From assembly GCF_003667575.1 (NCBI RefSeq), contig NZ_RCUY01000005.1, positions 310,001-374,000 of the forward strand: 64,000 nt of DNA. Direction: 5' to 3'. The DNA is from Mycetocola lacteus. GTDB lineage: Bacteria; Actinomycetota; Actinomycetes; Actinomycetales; Microbacteriaceae. This document shows, piece after piece, positions 26,497 through 34,422 of this stretch. A model generated the notes under the pieces. The model did no database searches. It had not been told where the DNA came from and saw only the letters and a list, made by a program, of their open reading frames with translations. Position 1 is the stretch's first letter. Each line of letters opens with the position of its first letter. The position numbers and the translations under genes are program-made.

Positions 26497-27366
26497 TTAT
26501 CGGGTTCCGGTGATACGAATTGCGCCCGAGAGCGGATCACCCGGCACGCCGGCAAACTGGTTGTCACCGGTTGTTGAGGTGATCCCCACACCGCGTGCGG
26601 ATTCGGCCTGTAGTGCAGACACCAAGCTGCTAGGGAGGACAACCCAATCCCGAGCCGAATCCAGGGGGATCTGAGCGGTCAACACCGGTGCCCCCGTGGG
26701 CGCTTGGGCGTGGGTATGAACACCCAAAACCAGCGTGTTTTCAAGCCTTATCGCCGGAAGATAGATCGAGATGGTTTCGACCGAGGCACCCACCAGGGTG
26801 TTTGCCAAGGCGCTTCCGTAAAACCACGCGCCGCTTCGTCCGGGTGCGGCGAGAAGCTCACCGTCGGACCATCGGTTCTCCGACTCAAGATAGGTTGCCG
26901 ACGTAACCGCCTGAACGGTCACATCAAAGCGCGTGATACTGGGCGGTTTAATACCGGGCGTACCCACCGAGGGTGCATCGGTGGTGGGCTTGCCGATGAT
27001 GACCCGGTTAGCCCAATCGATGGTGACCGGATCTCCCACCTGGACAGACAGCCCGCTAATCATGCCCAGCAGATAGTCCTGGTCCCCCACGGAAACCGTG
27101 TGCTGGGTCGAGCCCAGCGCCGTGATTCGGCCCCGCGAAACCAGGGGAACAGCGGGGCCGGTCAGCAACCAGGTTCCCGCCTGGTTGATCAGTTGCACGC
27201 TCATCCCCTCAACCGGTGGTGTATACCCAGAACAGCGAACCGGGACTGTGGAGTCCCCCACATTTACCAACGCAAAGGGCCCGTCCATCCGAACAAAAAT
27301 GGCCGTACGGGCCTCGACCTGTGGCACCGAGCGTTCCACTCGTGCCAGACGTTCTCCCATGCTCAT
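26497..27366 (-). CDS. Minor tail/baseplate protein
   Basis: A 289-residue, beta-rich protein. The N-terminal third has an OB-like run (FALVNVGDSTVPVRCSGYTPPVEGMSVQL split by turns), as in phage tail proteins that follow the tail hub. The rest is a beta-sandwich-like domain with no recognised motif. Its start overlaps the stop of the hub gene by four bases. No enzyme motif is seen. Confidence 0.6.
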   Translation of the reverse strand: MSMGERLARVERSVPQVEARTAIFVRMDGPFALVNVGDSTVPVRCSGYTPPVEGMSVQLINQAGTWLLTGPAVPLVSRGRITALGSTQHTVSVGDQDYLLGMISGLSVQVGDPVTIDWANRVIIGKPTTDAPSVGTPGIKPPSITRFDVTVQAVTSATYLESENRWSDGELLAAPGRSGAWFYGSALANTLVGASVETISIYLPAIRLENTLVLGVHTHAQAPTGAPVLTAQIPLDSARDWVVLPSSLVSALQAESARGVGITSTTGDNQFAGVPGDPLSGAIRITGTR

Positions 27367-28463
27367 CGCATCACCCTCGGCACTTCCAGTTTGACCGTCA
27401 TCAGGGCCGCGGCCGAACGAGATACAGACAGTACCCGTCCGGAAAGGCCCGCCCCCTCGACGCGAATATGATCGTTAATTTGAATCCGTGGATCGGTCAC
27501 ACACTGGATCTGAACCTGATAGTTTTGCCCGCCCACGGAGTTTTCGAGAATCGCATTCATCGCCTTGAGGGCGGCCGCCCGGTCGCGCACAGCATCGGAG
27601 GAGTGATATTCGGTATACACCCCGTACGGACCGCCCACGGCCAGGGGGCCCGAGGTGATTTCCACCGGCGGCACAGTGATCGGGTTCCGATTCGAATCCT
27701 CGTAAATGCCCACCACCCGGTTGTACACACCATCGGTCTTGATTTCGGTATCGATCTGGGTGATGGTGCCCTCAGCCCCGAGGCGGAGGGTCCCGACCAC
27801 GGGCCCCAGCTGAGCCGGTGCGACCGTGAGTTCCCCTCGCGCGGTGAGCACCATCCGGCCGCCCAACAGCTCGGCAAGCTTCTGAACTGCCGCGAGTCGT
27901 CCCCCCTTCTTCGCTTCCCAGACCAACCCGCCGGGCAGGACCACGTCGGGAACGTTCTGCACGATGGGGCGACCCGAGATGCGACGCACCTCGTTCCATG
28001 CGGAGCCGCGCTGAGGCGGTGTTTCGGGTGAGGAAAACCCGTGTCGGTGGATGACGCGATCAAGCCCATCCCACACGATCGGGACCAGTGAGGAGGCGAC
28101 AATATCCCCCACCACGGTGTCCTCGCCCCGAGGATTCTCGGTTACTTTTCCCCAGCCCAGCTGTACCCGTTCCTCGTATCCGCCGGCCGAAATGATCTGG
28201 GAAATCACCACGGACGCGCGAAAGGCCGAAAAGATACCGGCCGTTCCCTGCGCGAGCAGGGAACGGCCGAACGGATCCGAGGCAATGATCGTGGCGGATC
28301 CGGAGGATTTCACCTCCGCGGTCAGATCCTCGGCCCACTGCCAATCGGTCAGGGGCACATCCGCCGCAACACGCTCTGACCCGTGCATAACATCACACAC
28401 CAGTCGTGTCTCAAACGATCCGCGCTCCAGAATCTGCGCGGTCTGATCGGTTACCTGTCTCAT
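27363..28463 (-). CDS. Tail hub protein (gp27-like/DUF5047-like)
   Basis: A 366-residue protein typical of the actinophage tail-hub position. It starts with the TDQTAQIL ... FETRLVCDV pattern and continues through RVQLGWGKV to a C-terminal DHIRVEGAGLSGRVLSVSR segment as in hub proteins that contact the Dit ring. Start and stop overlap both neighbours by four bases. It should cap the tail tube and carry the fibre proteins. Assigned by gene order and overall pattern. Confidence 0.65.
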   Translation of the reverse strand: MRQVTDQTAQILERGSFETRLVCDVMHGSERVAADVPLTDWQWAEDLTAEVKSSGSATIIASDPFGRSLLAQGTAGIFSAFRASVVISQIISAGGYEERVQLGWGKVTENPRGEDTVVGDIVASSLVPIVWDGLDRVIHRHGFSSPETPPQRGSAWNEVRRISGRPIVQNVPDVVLPGGLVWEAKKGGRLAAVQKLAELLGGRMVLTARGELTVAPAQLGPVVGTLRLGAEGTITQIDTEIKTDGVYNRVVGIYEDSNRNPITVPPVEITSGPLAVGGPYGVYTEYHSSDAVRDRAAALKAMNAILENSVGGQNYQVQIQCVTDPRIQINDHIRVEGAGLSGRVLSVSRSAAALMTVKLEVPRVMR

Positions 28464-29290
28464 GCGCTCCTCGCAATATCGATTCGGCGCGCAAGCGTGG
28501 CATACGACTGATTGTCGGAGCCGGCCGCAGCGTAGCTGTCGTAATACGCATTGAGGTGGGCGTATGTCAGCAGGGGCACAAAGATCCCCGGTGCCGGCGG
28601 GAGTGCCTGCGTCGCCTGCATCTCGTGAATGACACCGAGTTCATCGGCGGTTCCGCTCACCTCCTGCATGTCGGTACCGCCCGGCAGAGCGGCATAGAAC
28701 GGCGAGGGCAACAGCCGCCCCTGTCCCGCTCCAAAACGGAAACACACGATCGGAGTGAGGGGTTTATCGGGTGTCCCCAGCATCGCCAGCATGCGCTCAA
28801 CATCGGCCACGGTATCGGTATAGATCGCGAACTTCACCCCGGTCACGCCGGCACGCCCCGTGCCGACCCAGATGGAATCAGCCCGTCCCAGTGGGAGCAC
28901 CAGGTGCCCCTGTGGCGGGCGTCGCACGCTCTCCTCCGAGCCCTCGAGTAGACGAACGCGCACGGCCCCGTCGGGATCCAGCGGATTGTGGATCCAGGAA
29001 TCGGTAAACCCCAGCTCGATCGTGCGTGATCCGGTCCAGCCCAACGAGTTCCCACGTGCATCAAACATTTCGGCCTGATAGGACGCGGGACCGGTCGGAA
29101 CCGCACGGTCATAGCCCACGTAGCTTCCCACCGTGGGCTGACGGATCGCGCCGCGCAACTCCCGCACGGTCCCTCCAGTGGTGACCCAGACGGTGATCGT
29201 GGCGGTGCCCCGAGCCAGGGAACCAAAGTACACCTCGGCGATTGGCGCACCACCCGGAGGCGTAACGTCACGAATCTCAGGTTCAAACAT
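28460..29290 (-). CDS. Distal tail protein (Dit-like)
   Basis: A 276-residue protein directly after the tape measure gene, where siphophages encode Dit. The N-terminal domain (ITVWVTTGGTVRELRGAI) and the later galectin-like stretch fit a hexameric Dit ring. ATG 29290 lies 3 bases after the tape measure stop; a slightly longer start at 29305 would overlap that gene. Role inferred from order and length. Confidence 0.62.
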   Translation of the reverse strand: MFEPEIRDVTPPGGAPIAEVYFGSLARGTATITVWVTTGGTVRELRGAIRQPTVGSYVGYDRAVPTGPASYQAEMFDARGNSLGWTGSRTIELGFTDSWIHNPLDPDGAVRVRLLEGSEESVRRPPQGHLVLPLGRADSIWVGTGRAGVTGVKFAIYTDTVADVERMLAMLGTPDKPLTPIVCFRFGAGQGRLLPSPFYAALPGGTDMQEVSGTADELGVIHEMQATQALPPAPGIFVPLLTYAHLNAYYDSYAAAGSDNQSYATLARRIDIARSA

Positions 29291-29292
29291 GG

Positions 29293-31251
29293 TTATCCCA
29301 CCCATCCGAGTCGTGCAAGACGACCCTGTTCGGTTTCATATGCGGCTAGGCGCTGATTCGCCTCGACCCGCATGCGGCCAATCAGCGCGCCATCGGAATC
29401 GCGGACAACGAGTTCGCTCGGGCCACGAGGTGCGTCACGATCAGCACCCAGCGCGTCATAGAATTTCTGATCCAGCGGCACGACCGCCTCGCTGTGGCGG
29501 CCCTCGCCGATGTTGGCGAGGATTCCGCCGGGGCGTGCCTCGACGATGCCACCGGCTGCAAGCCTGGGAATCTTGGGGATGTTGTACCCAAAAGTTTGCC
29601 CACCGATTCGTGGGATCCAATCGGGCACGGTGACCTTGATCGAGTTCAGACCATTGATCATCCCGTTGACCAGATCGATCAGGGCGTTGAGCGGACCACG
29701 AACCACGTTCAAAACCGCCTGGAACGCGTTGCCGATGAAATTCGCAATCCCCGAGAATACGTTGTTAATCGTGCTGCCCACCGTGTTAACGATGGACACG
29801 ATCAGATCAAACGTGGGCTTGATAATCGAGTTCCATACCCAGCTCAACGCCGCCCCGATCGCGTCAAACGCGGGTTTGATCGCGTTTGCGTAGAGCCAGG
29901 AAAACACCGCTCCGGCCGCCTGAATCGCCGCAGAGATCAGCGCTACAACCGGCAGAATGATGGTCTCGTAAATCCACTGAAATACCGCCGCAATCGCGTT
30001 GAATATCGGCATCACCACGTTCTCATAGAGCCAGGTAAAGATCGCCCCCAGCCCCTGAATAGCACCGACGATGAATCCGATGATCGGCATGATCACCGTT
30101 TCCCACAGCCAGGTGAACACCGCCCCGATTAGGGCGAAAATCGGTTGAACAAAGTTCTCCCACAGCCCGGTGAAAATAGCACCCAACACCGCGAAACCTA
30201 GCAGCATCTGCACGATGTACGGCGCGATCACGTTGTCGTAAATCCAGAGGAAGATCTCCCCGATCAGGTCAAACGTGGGTTTGATATAGGTCTCGTAGAG
30301 CGCAGCAATCGCCTCACCCAAACCATTCCAGGCACCCACGATCCAGTCGACCACGGGCTGAATCACCGATTCCCAGAGCCAGGTCACCGCGTTTCCGATG
30401 AACTCGGTGACGTTTTGCCAAATCTCCTTGCCGGTCTCGGTTTGGGTGAAGAACCAGATGATCGCAGCGACCAGTGCAAGCACCGCCGAAATAATCAGGA
30501 CGAGAGGGTTGACCGACATCACCAGCGCAAACGCCGCTTGTGCGGCGGTAGCCACGTACACCGCCGCGGCGAAGACGCCAATCCCCACTGCCACCGTGCT
30601 CAGGAGGTCCTTGTTTTCACCGATCCAGCCGAAGAGGTCCCCGATGGTTTTCACCATGTTTTCGATGGCTTCTCGGGCATCGGCCCCCACCTTGACCCAC
30701 CCCTGAAGGTCATCGCCGAATTTGGCTCGCTCCCCGGAACCCATGGAGAGTCCGTTGAGGAAATCCTTGAGCCCCGCGACGATGTCCTTGAGGACCGAGC
30801 CGATCCATACACCCACGTCCTTGGCGATCGGGCTGAGTTTCTGAAGGAATTCCCCCACCGAGACAAACAGGTCCTTCAGCTGCGGGAAGGCGCCCGACAT
30901 GACATCGGCGGCGAGGCCGTCCACCGCGTCGTTCATTCCCTGGACAGCGTCCTTGAAGGTGCCGCCCGAATCTCCCGAGGCCGCCTCCAATTCGCTGAGC
31001 TTGGCAATGCCTCGGTTTACGAACTCGCCGGCACCGGACATGATTGATGTACTCACATCCTTCATGCCCTTGGACACCATCTTGTTCACCGCGGCGACAT
31101 ACTTGTCGCCGATGGCGCTGCCGGCCTTTTCGGCGGTCGTTGCCACCTCGTTGCCACCCAGCGTGGCCTCGATTTCTGATTTCACCTCACTCTCGGATAC
31201 CCGCGCTTTAATCTGCAAATAGTTTTCTGCTATGCCAGCTCCTGTGGCCAT
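29293..31251 (-). CDS. Tape measure protein
   Basis: A 652-residue protein that sets tail length. Residues 1-210 are helical; 222-268 are strongly hydrophobic. From about 291 to 489 lies a regular repeat of a Trp/Tyr-Glu-x3-Ile-x-Pro motif (for example WLWETVIMP, WLYENVVMP, WIYETIILP) with alternating 26- and 19-residue spacing. A C-terminal part follows with VPLDQKFYDALGADRD. By the usual 1.5 angstrom per residue rule the tail would be near 100 nm. ATG 31251 has GGGGGAG just upstream. The gene is intact. Confidence 0.88.
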   Translation of the reverse strand: MATGAGIAENYLQIKARVSESEVKSEIEATLGGNEVATTAEKAGSAIGDKYVAAVNKMVSKGMKDVSTSIMSGAGEFVNRGIAKLSELEAASGDSGGTFKDAVQGMNDAVDGLAADVMSGAFPQLKDLFVSVGEFLQKLSPIAKDVGVWIGSVLKDIVAGLKDFLNGLSMGSGERAKFGDDLQGWVKVGADAREAIENMVKTIGDLFGWIGENKDLLSTVAVGIGVFAAAVYVATAAQAAFALVMSVNPLVLIISAVLALVAAIIWFFTQTETGKEIWQNVTEFIGNAVTWLWESVIQPVVDWIVGAWNGLGEAIAALYETYIKPTFDLIGEIFLWIYDNVIAPYIVQMLLGFAVLGAIFTGLWENFVQPIFALIGAVFTWLWETVIMPIIGFIVGAIQGLGAIFTWLYENVVMPIFNAIAAVFQWIYETIILPVVALISAAIQAAGAVFSWLYANAIKPAFDAIGAALSWVWNSIIKPTFDLIVSIVNTVGSTINNVFSGIANFIGNAFQAVLNVVRGPLNALIDLVNGMINGLNSIKVTVPDWIPRIGGQTFGYNIPKIPRLAAGGIVEARPGGILANIGEGRHSEAVVPLDQKFYDALGADRDAPRGPSELVVRDSDGALIGRMRVEANQRLAAYETEQGRLARLGWVG

Positions 31252-31314
31252 ACTCCCCCTTAGAATCACCGAAGAGCACTTACTCTTCGCGTCGTTTTCT
31301 GCCCGTCCCGGGCA

Positions 31315-31695
31315 CTACTCTCGCTGCTGTCGACGGCGGTATGCCTCGGCCTTACGCGTCATGACCCGCTCCTGCTCACGCCGTTCGTGGGCGTAGGGCG
31401 GAGGTGCAGCGATTTCGGGTTTGGGGCCCTTTCGCCCGCCCTCGGACCAGGCGACCATCTGAATCGTGTGGGCTACCGCCTGCCCGGCGCGGATCGCGTC
31501 GGAAATGGCCAACGGACCGCCCACCGATTGCCACAGCGCACTTCCGGCGGGCAGGTAACTCACCAGGTCCGCAAGCTCGGTGAGGAGCATGGTCCGCGCA
31601 CGCAGAATCGTGGGAAGACTCAGCCCATATTCGGCCCTCAGCGCGGCCGTCAACGCACCGAAATGCTCGTTGACGGCCTCACTGAGGATTAGGAG
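31315..31695 (-). CDS. Tail assembly chaperone T extension, made by -1 frameshift
   Basis: This frame continues the upstream G protein after a -1 shift at the slippery heptamer at 31695-31701. The fused product is about 228 residues, with the T part beginning LLILSEAVNEHFGAL. The T part has a conserved middle (GLSLPTILRAR ... AISDAIRAG) and a basic C-terminus (KAEAYRRRQQRE). A separate TTG start at 31653 exists but has no ribosome binding site. In siphophages G and GT bind the tape measure protein, the next gene. Confidence 0.82.
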   Translation of the reverse strand, partial: LLILSEAVNEHFGALTAALRAEYGLSLPTILRARTMLLTELADLVSYLPAGSALWQSVGGPLAISDAIRAGQAVAHTIQMVAWSEGGRKGPKPEIAAPPPYAHERREQERVMTRKAEAYRRRQQRE

Positions 31696-32000
31696 TTTGG
31701 GGCGATGGCCTCAAACAGTTCCTTGACGAATGCGGATCCCTCCTCCAGCGAAACACGACCGTTTTCGCCGCGCAGACCGTCCATCACCCGATCGAAGTCA
31801 TCACCGACCAGACGGTGCAGCATCGAGGGCAGCCGGACAGCATCGCGCTTCTGCGCCGCCGCCAGGTCGTCCAGCAGTTCGAAGTCGTCCATGACGTCCT
31901 TCGACACCGTCAGGTCAATCCCGCGCACGGTCACCCGAAAGGCACCGTCCACAACCTCAACCTTTTTCTTGTGATCCTGCGGCTTCTTTACCTCGCCCAA
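31689..32000 (-). CDS. Tail assembly chaperone G
   Basis: A 103-residue acidic protein (MGEVKKPQDHKKKVEVVDGA start, helical C-terminal half ending LFEAIAPNS). It lies between the major tail protein and the tape measure gene, the canonical site of the G chaperone. Its last codons GCC CCA AAC TCC TAA include the heptamer CCCAAAC, which allows a -1 shift into the T frame. ATG 32000 follows GAAGGAGAACGGGTTTTG. Confidence 0.85.
   Translation of the reverse strand: MGEVKKPQDHKKKVEVVDGAFRVTVRGIDLTVSKDVMDDFELLDDLAAAQKRDAVRLPSMLHRLVGDDFDRVMDGLRGENGRVSLEEGSAFVKELFEAIAPNS
31695..31701 (-). promoter_or_regulatory. Programmed -1 frameshift slippery site (CCCAAAC)
   Basis: On the minus strand the sequence C-CCA-AAC is in the correct zero-frame phase for tandem slippage (X XXY YYZ), two codons before the stop of G. 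Shifting back by one base opens the T frame for 126 further residues. Confidence 0.85.
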
Positions 32001-32049
32001 AACCCGTTCTCCTTCAGTTCGTTTTATGTTGTTGTCGGCCCCGGTGGTT

Positions 32050-32085
32050 GGCGGGTGGGACGGGGCCGAATTCGCCCCACCCGCC
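32050..32085 (-). terminator. Hairpin between major tail protein and chaperone G
   Basis: GGCGGGTGGG and GGGGC pair with GCCCC and CCCACCCGCC around GAATT, directly after the major tail protein gene. There is no T-tract. It may be a partial terminator or an mRNA stabiliser that keeps major tail protein above the distal genes. Confidence 0.5.
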
Positions 32086-32102
32086 GGTGGTTACCGTGAC
32101 GC

Positions 32103-32660
32103 CTACGGCTTGAGCTGGCTCTCCAGATCGGTGGAGAACACGGTGTACTCGCCGATGATCTCGCCGAGCATGCCGAAGCCGGCGATGTCGGCGTTGGAGT
32201 AGACGCGGTCGCCGTCGGGAACGATCTCCAGACGCTCGATCACGGTGCGCTCCTTGACGGTCTGGTCATCGGTGTCGAACTTGTCGATGACGCAGGCGCG
32301 CGGCGAGACCCGCTGACCCGCACCGCGACGCTCCGTGCGCACGCCCTCGGCGGTCACCGCATTCTTGACGTCGTAGCGGATCTCACGGGTGAGCGCCTTG
32401 TCTTCCAGGGCCACAAACTTCACCTGGGTGCCGGGGGATTCGATTCGCGACCGCACGACACCGGTGTTCTGGTGACCGCGCAGCTCGGACTTCGAACCGG
32501 TCGGGGTTTCGGTGATACCGTCCGCGTGCAGCCAGCCGGTGTCCTGGAAGGAGGCATCCAGTGCCTCGCCGATGGTGGTCGGAAGCTTGGTTCCAACGGG
32601 TGCCAGGTACACCGCGTCGGCACCGCCGAAAATACGTGCCAGATCAGCGTTTACAGTCAT
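32103..32660 (-). CDS. Major tail tube protein
   Basis: A 185-residue protein with the features of actinophage tube proteins: ADAVYLAPVGTKLPT near the start, GWLHADGITETPTGSKSELRGHQ and a beta-rich core. It should polymerise around the tape measure. ATG 32660 has GAAGGGAAGTCAT upstream. The place before the G/GT pair and tape measure supports the call. Confidence 0.85.
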   Translation of the reverse strand: MTVNADLARIFGGADAVYLAPVGTKLPTTIGEALDASFQDTGWLHADGITETPTGSKSELRGHQNTGVVRSRIESPGTQVKFVALEDKALTREIRYDVKNAVTAEGVRTERRGAGQRVSPRACVIDKFDTDDQTVKERTVIERLEIVPDGDRVYSNADIAGFGMLGEIIGEYTVFSTDLESQLKP

Positions 32661-32751
32661 ATGACTTCCCTTCATGTCGCCCGTTCGGGCATTAAGAAAG
32701 GCCCCACCCGGTTGGGTGAGACCACGTTTATTGGTGATACCTCGTGTGAAC

Positions 32752-33129
32752 TCAGATGCGCCGAGCGCGCACCCGAAGTTCGACCGTGCCCGAGTATCGG
32801 GCCCGGCCGGTATCGGGATCGGGATCGAAGTACGGTCCCGAAATCTCGGTCAGCCCGCGCACCAACGACATCTCCATATAGTCGTTAAGCAGCACGGACC
32901 GGACCCGCTGAGCGGCGACGGCCGCGTCGGCCTTGGACGTGCCCCAGGCGGTCCAGGACACCCTGGCCGTCTCAAGAGCACGGTTATCGGCGACGCCACC
33001 GATACGCACCACGCGGGTGAAGCGATCCGGAATGGTCGCCGGCACAAATCCCTCAACCTGGCCCTCTACGCGGCCGGTCAGGAAGGTTGCGAGCATCGCT
33101 TCCACTTCCGGAAATTCAATTCGTCCCAT
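32752..33129 (-). CDS. Tail terminator/completion protein (gpU-like)
   Basis: A 125-residue protein, one gene before the major tail protein, with a basic middle and the pattern RVSWTAWGTSKADAAVAAQRVRSVL typical of the minor proteins that cap the tail tube. It would stop polymerisation and join tail to neck. Assigned by size, order and pattern. Confidence 0.6.
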   Translation of the reverse strand: MGRIEFPEVEAMLATFLTGRVEGQVEGFVPATIPDRFTRVVRIGGVADNRALETARVSWTAWGTSKADAAVAAQRVRSVLLNDYMEMSLVRGLTEISGPYFDPDPDTGRARYSGTVELRVRARRI

Positions 33130-33166
33130 GTGTGAACCTCGTCAATCGTTTGTTGTGCACTCGGCG

Positions 33167-33502
33167 TTACCCCTGGACGTGGCGGAGGTCCACCACCATC
33201 CCCATCGGCCCCATGCTCGGGTGCCACCAGGAACGAGGTTCGCTCTCCACCGCGTAGGTTCGACCGCGCAGACTCACTCGGTCGTGCACGCTCAGCTCGG
33301 AATCGGCCGGGACGTAGACGGTCGCCGTGCGAATCAGACGGTCATGGCCCGGGGTGCGTGGCTGGGTCGAGGTCATTTCCTCTACCGCCAAGACCGGCAG
33401 CGGTGCGGCCGGCGCAAAGCTCCCGATGGGCTGGCCATGCGGATCCTCACCCCCGGAGACAAAGCGGAACCAGTCGGCCGTTTCGGATACGCGTCGGGTC
33501 AC
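33167..33502 (-). CDS. Neck/head-tail stopper-like protein
   Basis: A 111-residue beta-rich protein with VYVPADSELSVHDRVSLRGRTYAVESEP, a pattern common in head-tail stopper (gp16/SPP1-like) proteins. It starts inside the preceding gene (four-base overlap). Its presence without capsid or portal genes is notable: it may now close the tail top. Confidence 0.6.
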   Translation of the reverse strand: MTRRVSETADWFRFVSGGEDPHGQPIGSFAPAAPLPVLAVEEMTSTQPRTPGHDRLIRTATVYVPADSELSVHDRVSLRGRTYAVESEPRSWWHPSMGPMGMVVDLRHVQG

Positions 33503-33858
33503 GCGCTCACCCCCGTTCCGGTGAGCTTGGCAAGCTCATCCGAGCTCGGCACCAACCCCAGCGGGACACCCTCGGGATAGGTGCGCGTTTCCCGGAACGG
33601 TCCGGTCACGATGGTGATCTTGCGCACACCTTCGGGATTGCGCAGTGTCCGCAGAACCATCGCAATCACCACGTCTCGGGTGCGCTCCCGCAGCTCTCCC
33701 GGCGGCTGTTCCGCATCGATTCGCGCCTGAATATCGGGTACCCGGAATCGAACCTCACGTTCGGCTCGGTCGATCCAGGTCTGGACAAGCGCGGGATTGT
33801 CGGGCGCATCCGCCCCGATCCACGACGCAATCACATCTTCGGCTAACACCCAGGACAT
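33499..33858 (-). CDS. Head-tail adaptor-like protein
   Basis: A 119-residue helical protein with the DVIASWIGADAPDNPALVQTWIDRAER start and central RDVVIAMVLRTLRNPEGVRK, typical of gp6/gp15-like adaptor proteins in actinophages. Its end overlaps the stopper gene. It is the most head-ward structural gene kept in the cassette. Confidence 0.62.
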   Translation of the reverse strand: MSWVLAEDVIASWIGADAPDNPALVQTWIDRAEREVRFRVPDIQARIDAEQPPGELRERTRDVVIAMVLRTLRNPEGVRKITIVTGPFRETRTYPEGVPLGLVPSSDELAKLTGTGVSA

Positions 33859-33882
33859 GACTCCCCTTTCTGTTCGGACGGA

Positions 33883-34059
33883 TCATCCGGACTGGCCGGA
33901 GTACCGCATGTAGTACTCGGACGGGACCCGTCCGAGGCGAGCGTTTTTCATCCACGCCTTGTTTCGACGGTCCTGTTCGCGATCATCATCGCCACACACT
34001 TCCGCCGCCCAGGGGGAGGAATACTCGGCCCCACAGGTGGGGCACGGATAGCCGCTCAT
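33883..34059 (-). CDS. Small zinc-ribbon phage protein
   Basis: A 58-residue protein with CPTCG near the N-terminus and a third Cys in EVCGDDDRE; the rest is basic and aromatic (EYYMRYSGQSG). GAAGGGAAAAC precedes ATG 34059. It is the first gene of the tail operon. Similar tiny Cys-pair proteins occur near actinophage head genes; the function is unknown. Confidence 0.65.
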   Translation of the reverse strand: MSGYPCPTCGAEYSSPWAAEVCGDDDREQDRRNKAWMKNARLGRVPSEYYMRYSGQSG

Positions 34060-34082
34060 GTTTTCCCTTCATTTTTTGCATC

Positions 34083-34241
34083 GGGGCCGAGACCCCCTCG
34101 GTCTCGGCCCCACCCGCAGCGCGGGCCTTTGGGCAAGCTCCCCCGCTTGCCCCCACCTTCCCCTGCGTGATGCAGGGAAAGGTGGGCGGCAGCCCCACAA
34201 TGGTGATGGTGATCACCCGCCCGAAGATGAATGCATCTTCG
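34083..34241 (-). promoter_or_regulatory. Structured leader of the tail operon (hairpin array)
   Basis: Four hairpins and a short palindrome lie in tandem in the gene-free stretch before the tail operon. They are 34083-34111 (perfect 12-bp stem), 34131-34152 (8 bp), 34152-34186 (15 bp, one mismatch), 34208-34217 (10-bp palindrome) and 34222-34241 (8 bp). None has a T-tract on the minus strand. No gene is seen here. They could be folding elements of the long 5' leader. Confidence 0.6.
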
Positions 34242-34297
34242 AAGGTCTCGGTGCACAGGTGGTGAGTGGGTGCTGCTCGCGCCGGGGAATGAAAAAT

Positions 34298-34323
34298 GCT
34301 CCACGGCCCGAGGGCTGCGGAGC
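34298..34323 (-). terminator. Intrinsic terminator just behind the putative late promoter
   Basis: On the minus strand GCTCC and GCAGCCC pair with GGGCCG and GGAGC, followed at once by ATTTTTC. It begins only about 30 bases after the predicted start point of the promoter at 34362-34391, so the tail genes are transcribed only if RNA polymerase passes it. Confidence 0.75.
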
Positions 34324-34361
34324 TTCTTTCACTTTTTGGCGCGACTCATCGCCGCAGAATC

Positions 34362-34391
34362 AGTATGGCACACATATTCGAATTAACGCAA
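34362..34391 (-). promoter_or_regulatory. Putative late promoter of the tail operon
   Basis: On the minus strand: -35 TTGCGT (34386-34391), 18-base spacer, -10 CATACT (34362-34367), in an AT-rich island directly after the stop of the 34423-35082 gene. The -35 lies in TTGCGTTAATTCG, related to the TTGC boxes at 35163-35175 and 35226-35238. Confidence 0.6.
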
Positions 34392-34422
34392 TACTTTTTT
34401 ATTATTCTTTCGAATCTTTGTT

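Noticed and set aside
33986-34304. Two short minus-strand frames in the tail operon leader
   Set aside because: They run through the hairpin array and overlap the zinc-ribbon gene out of frame; low-complexity translation and no ribosome binding site.
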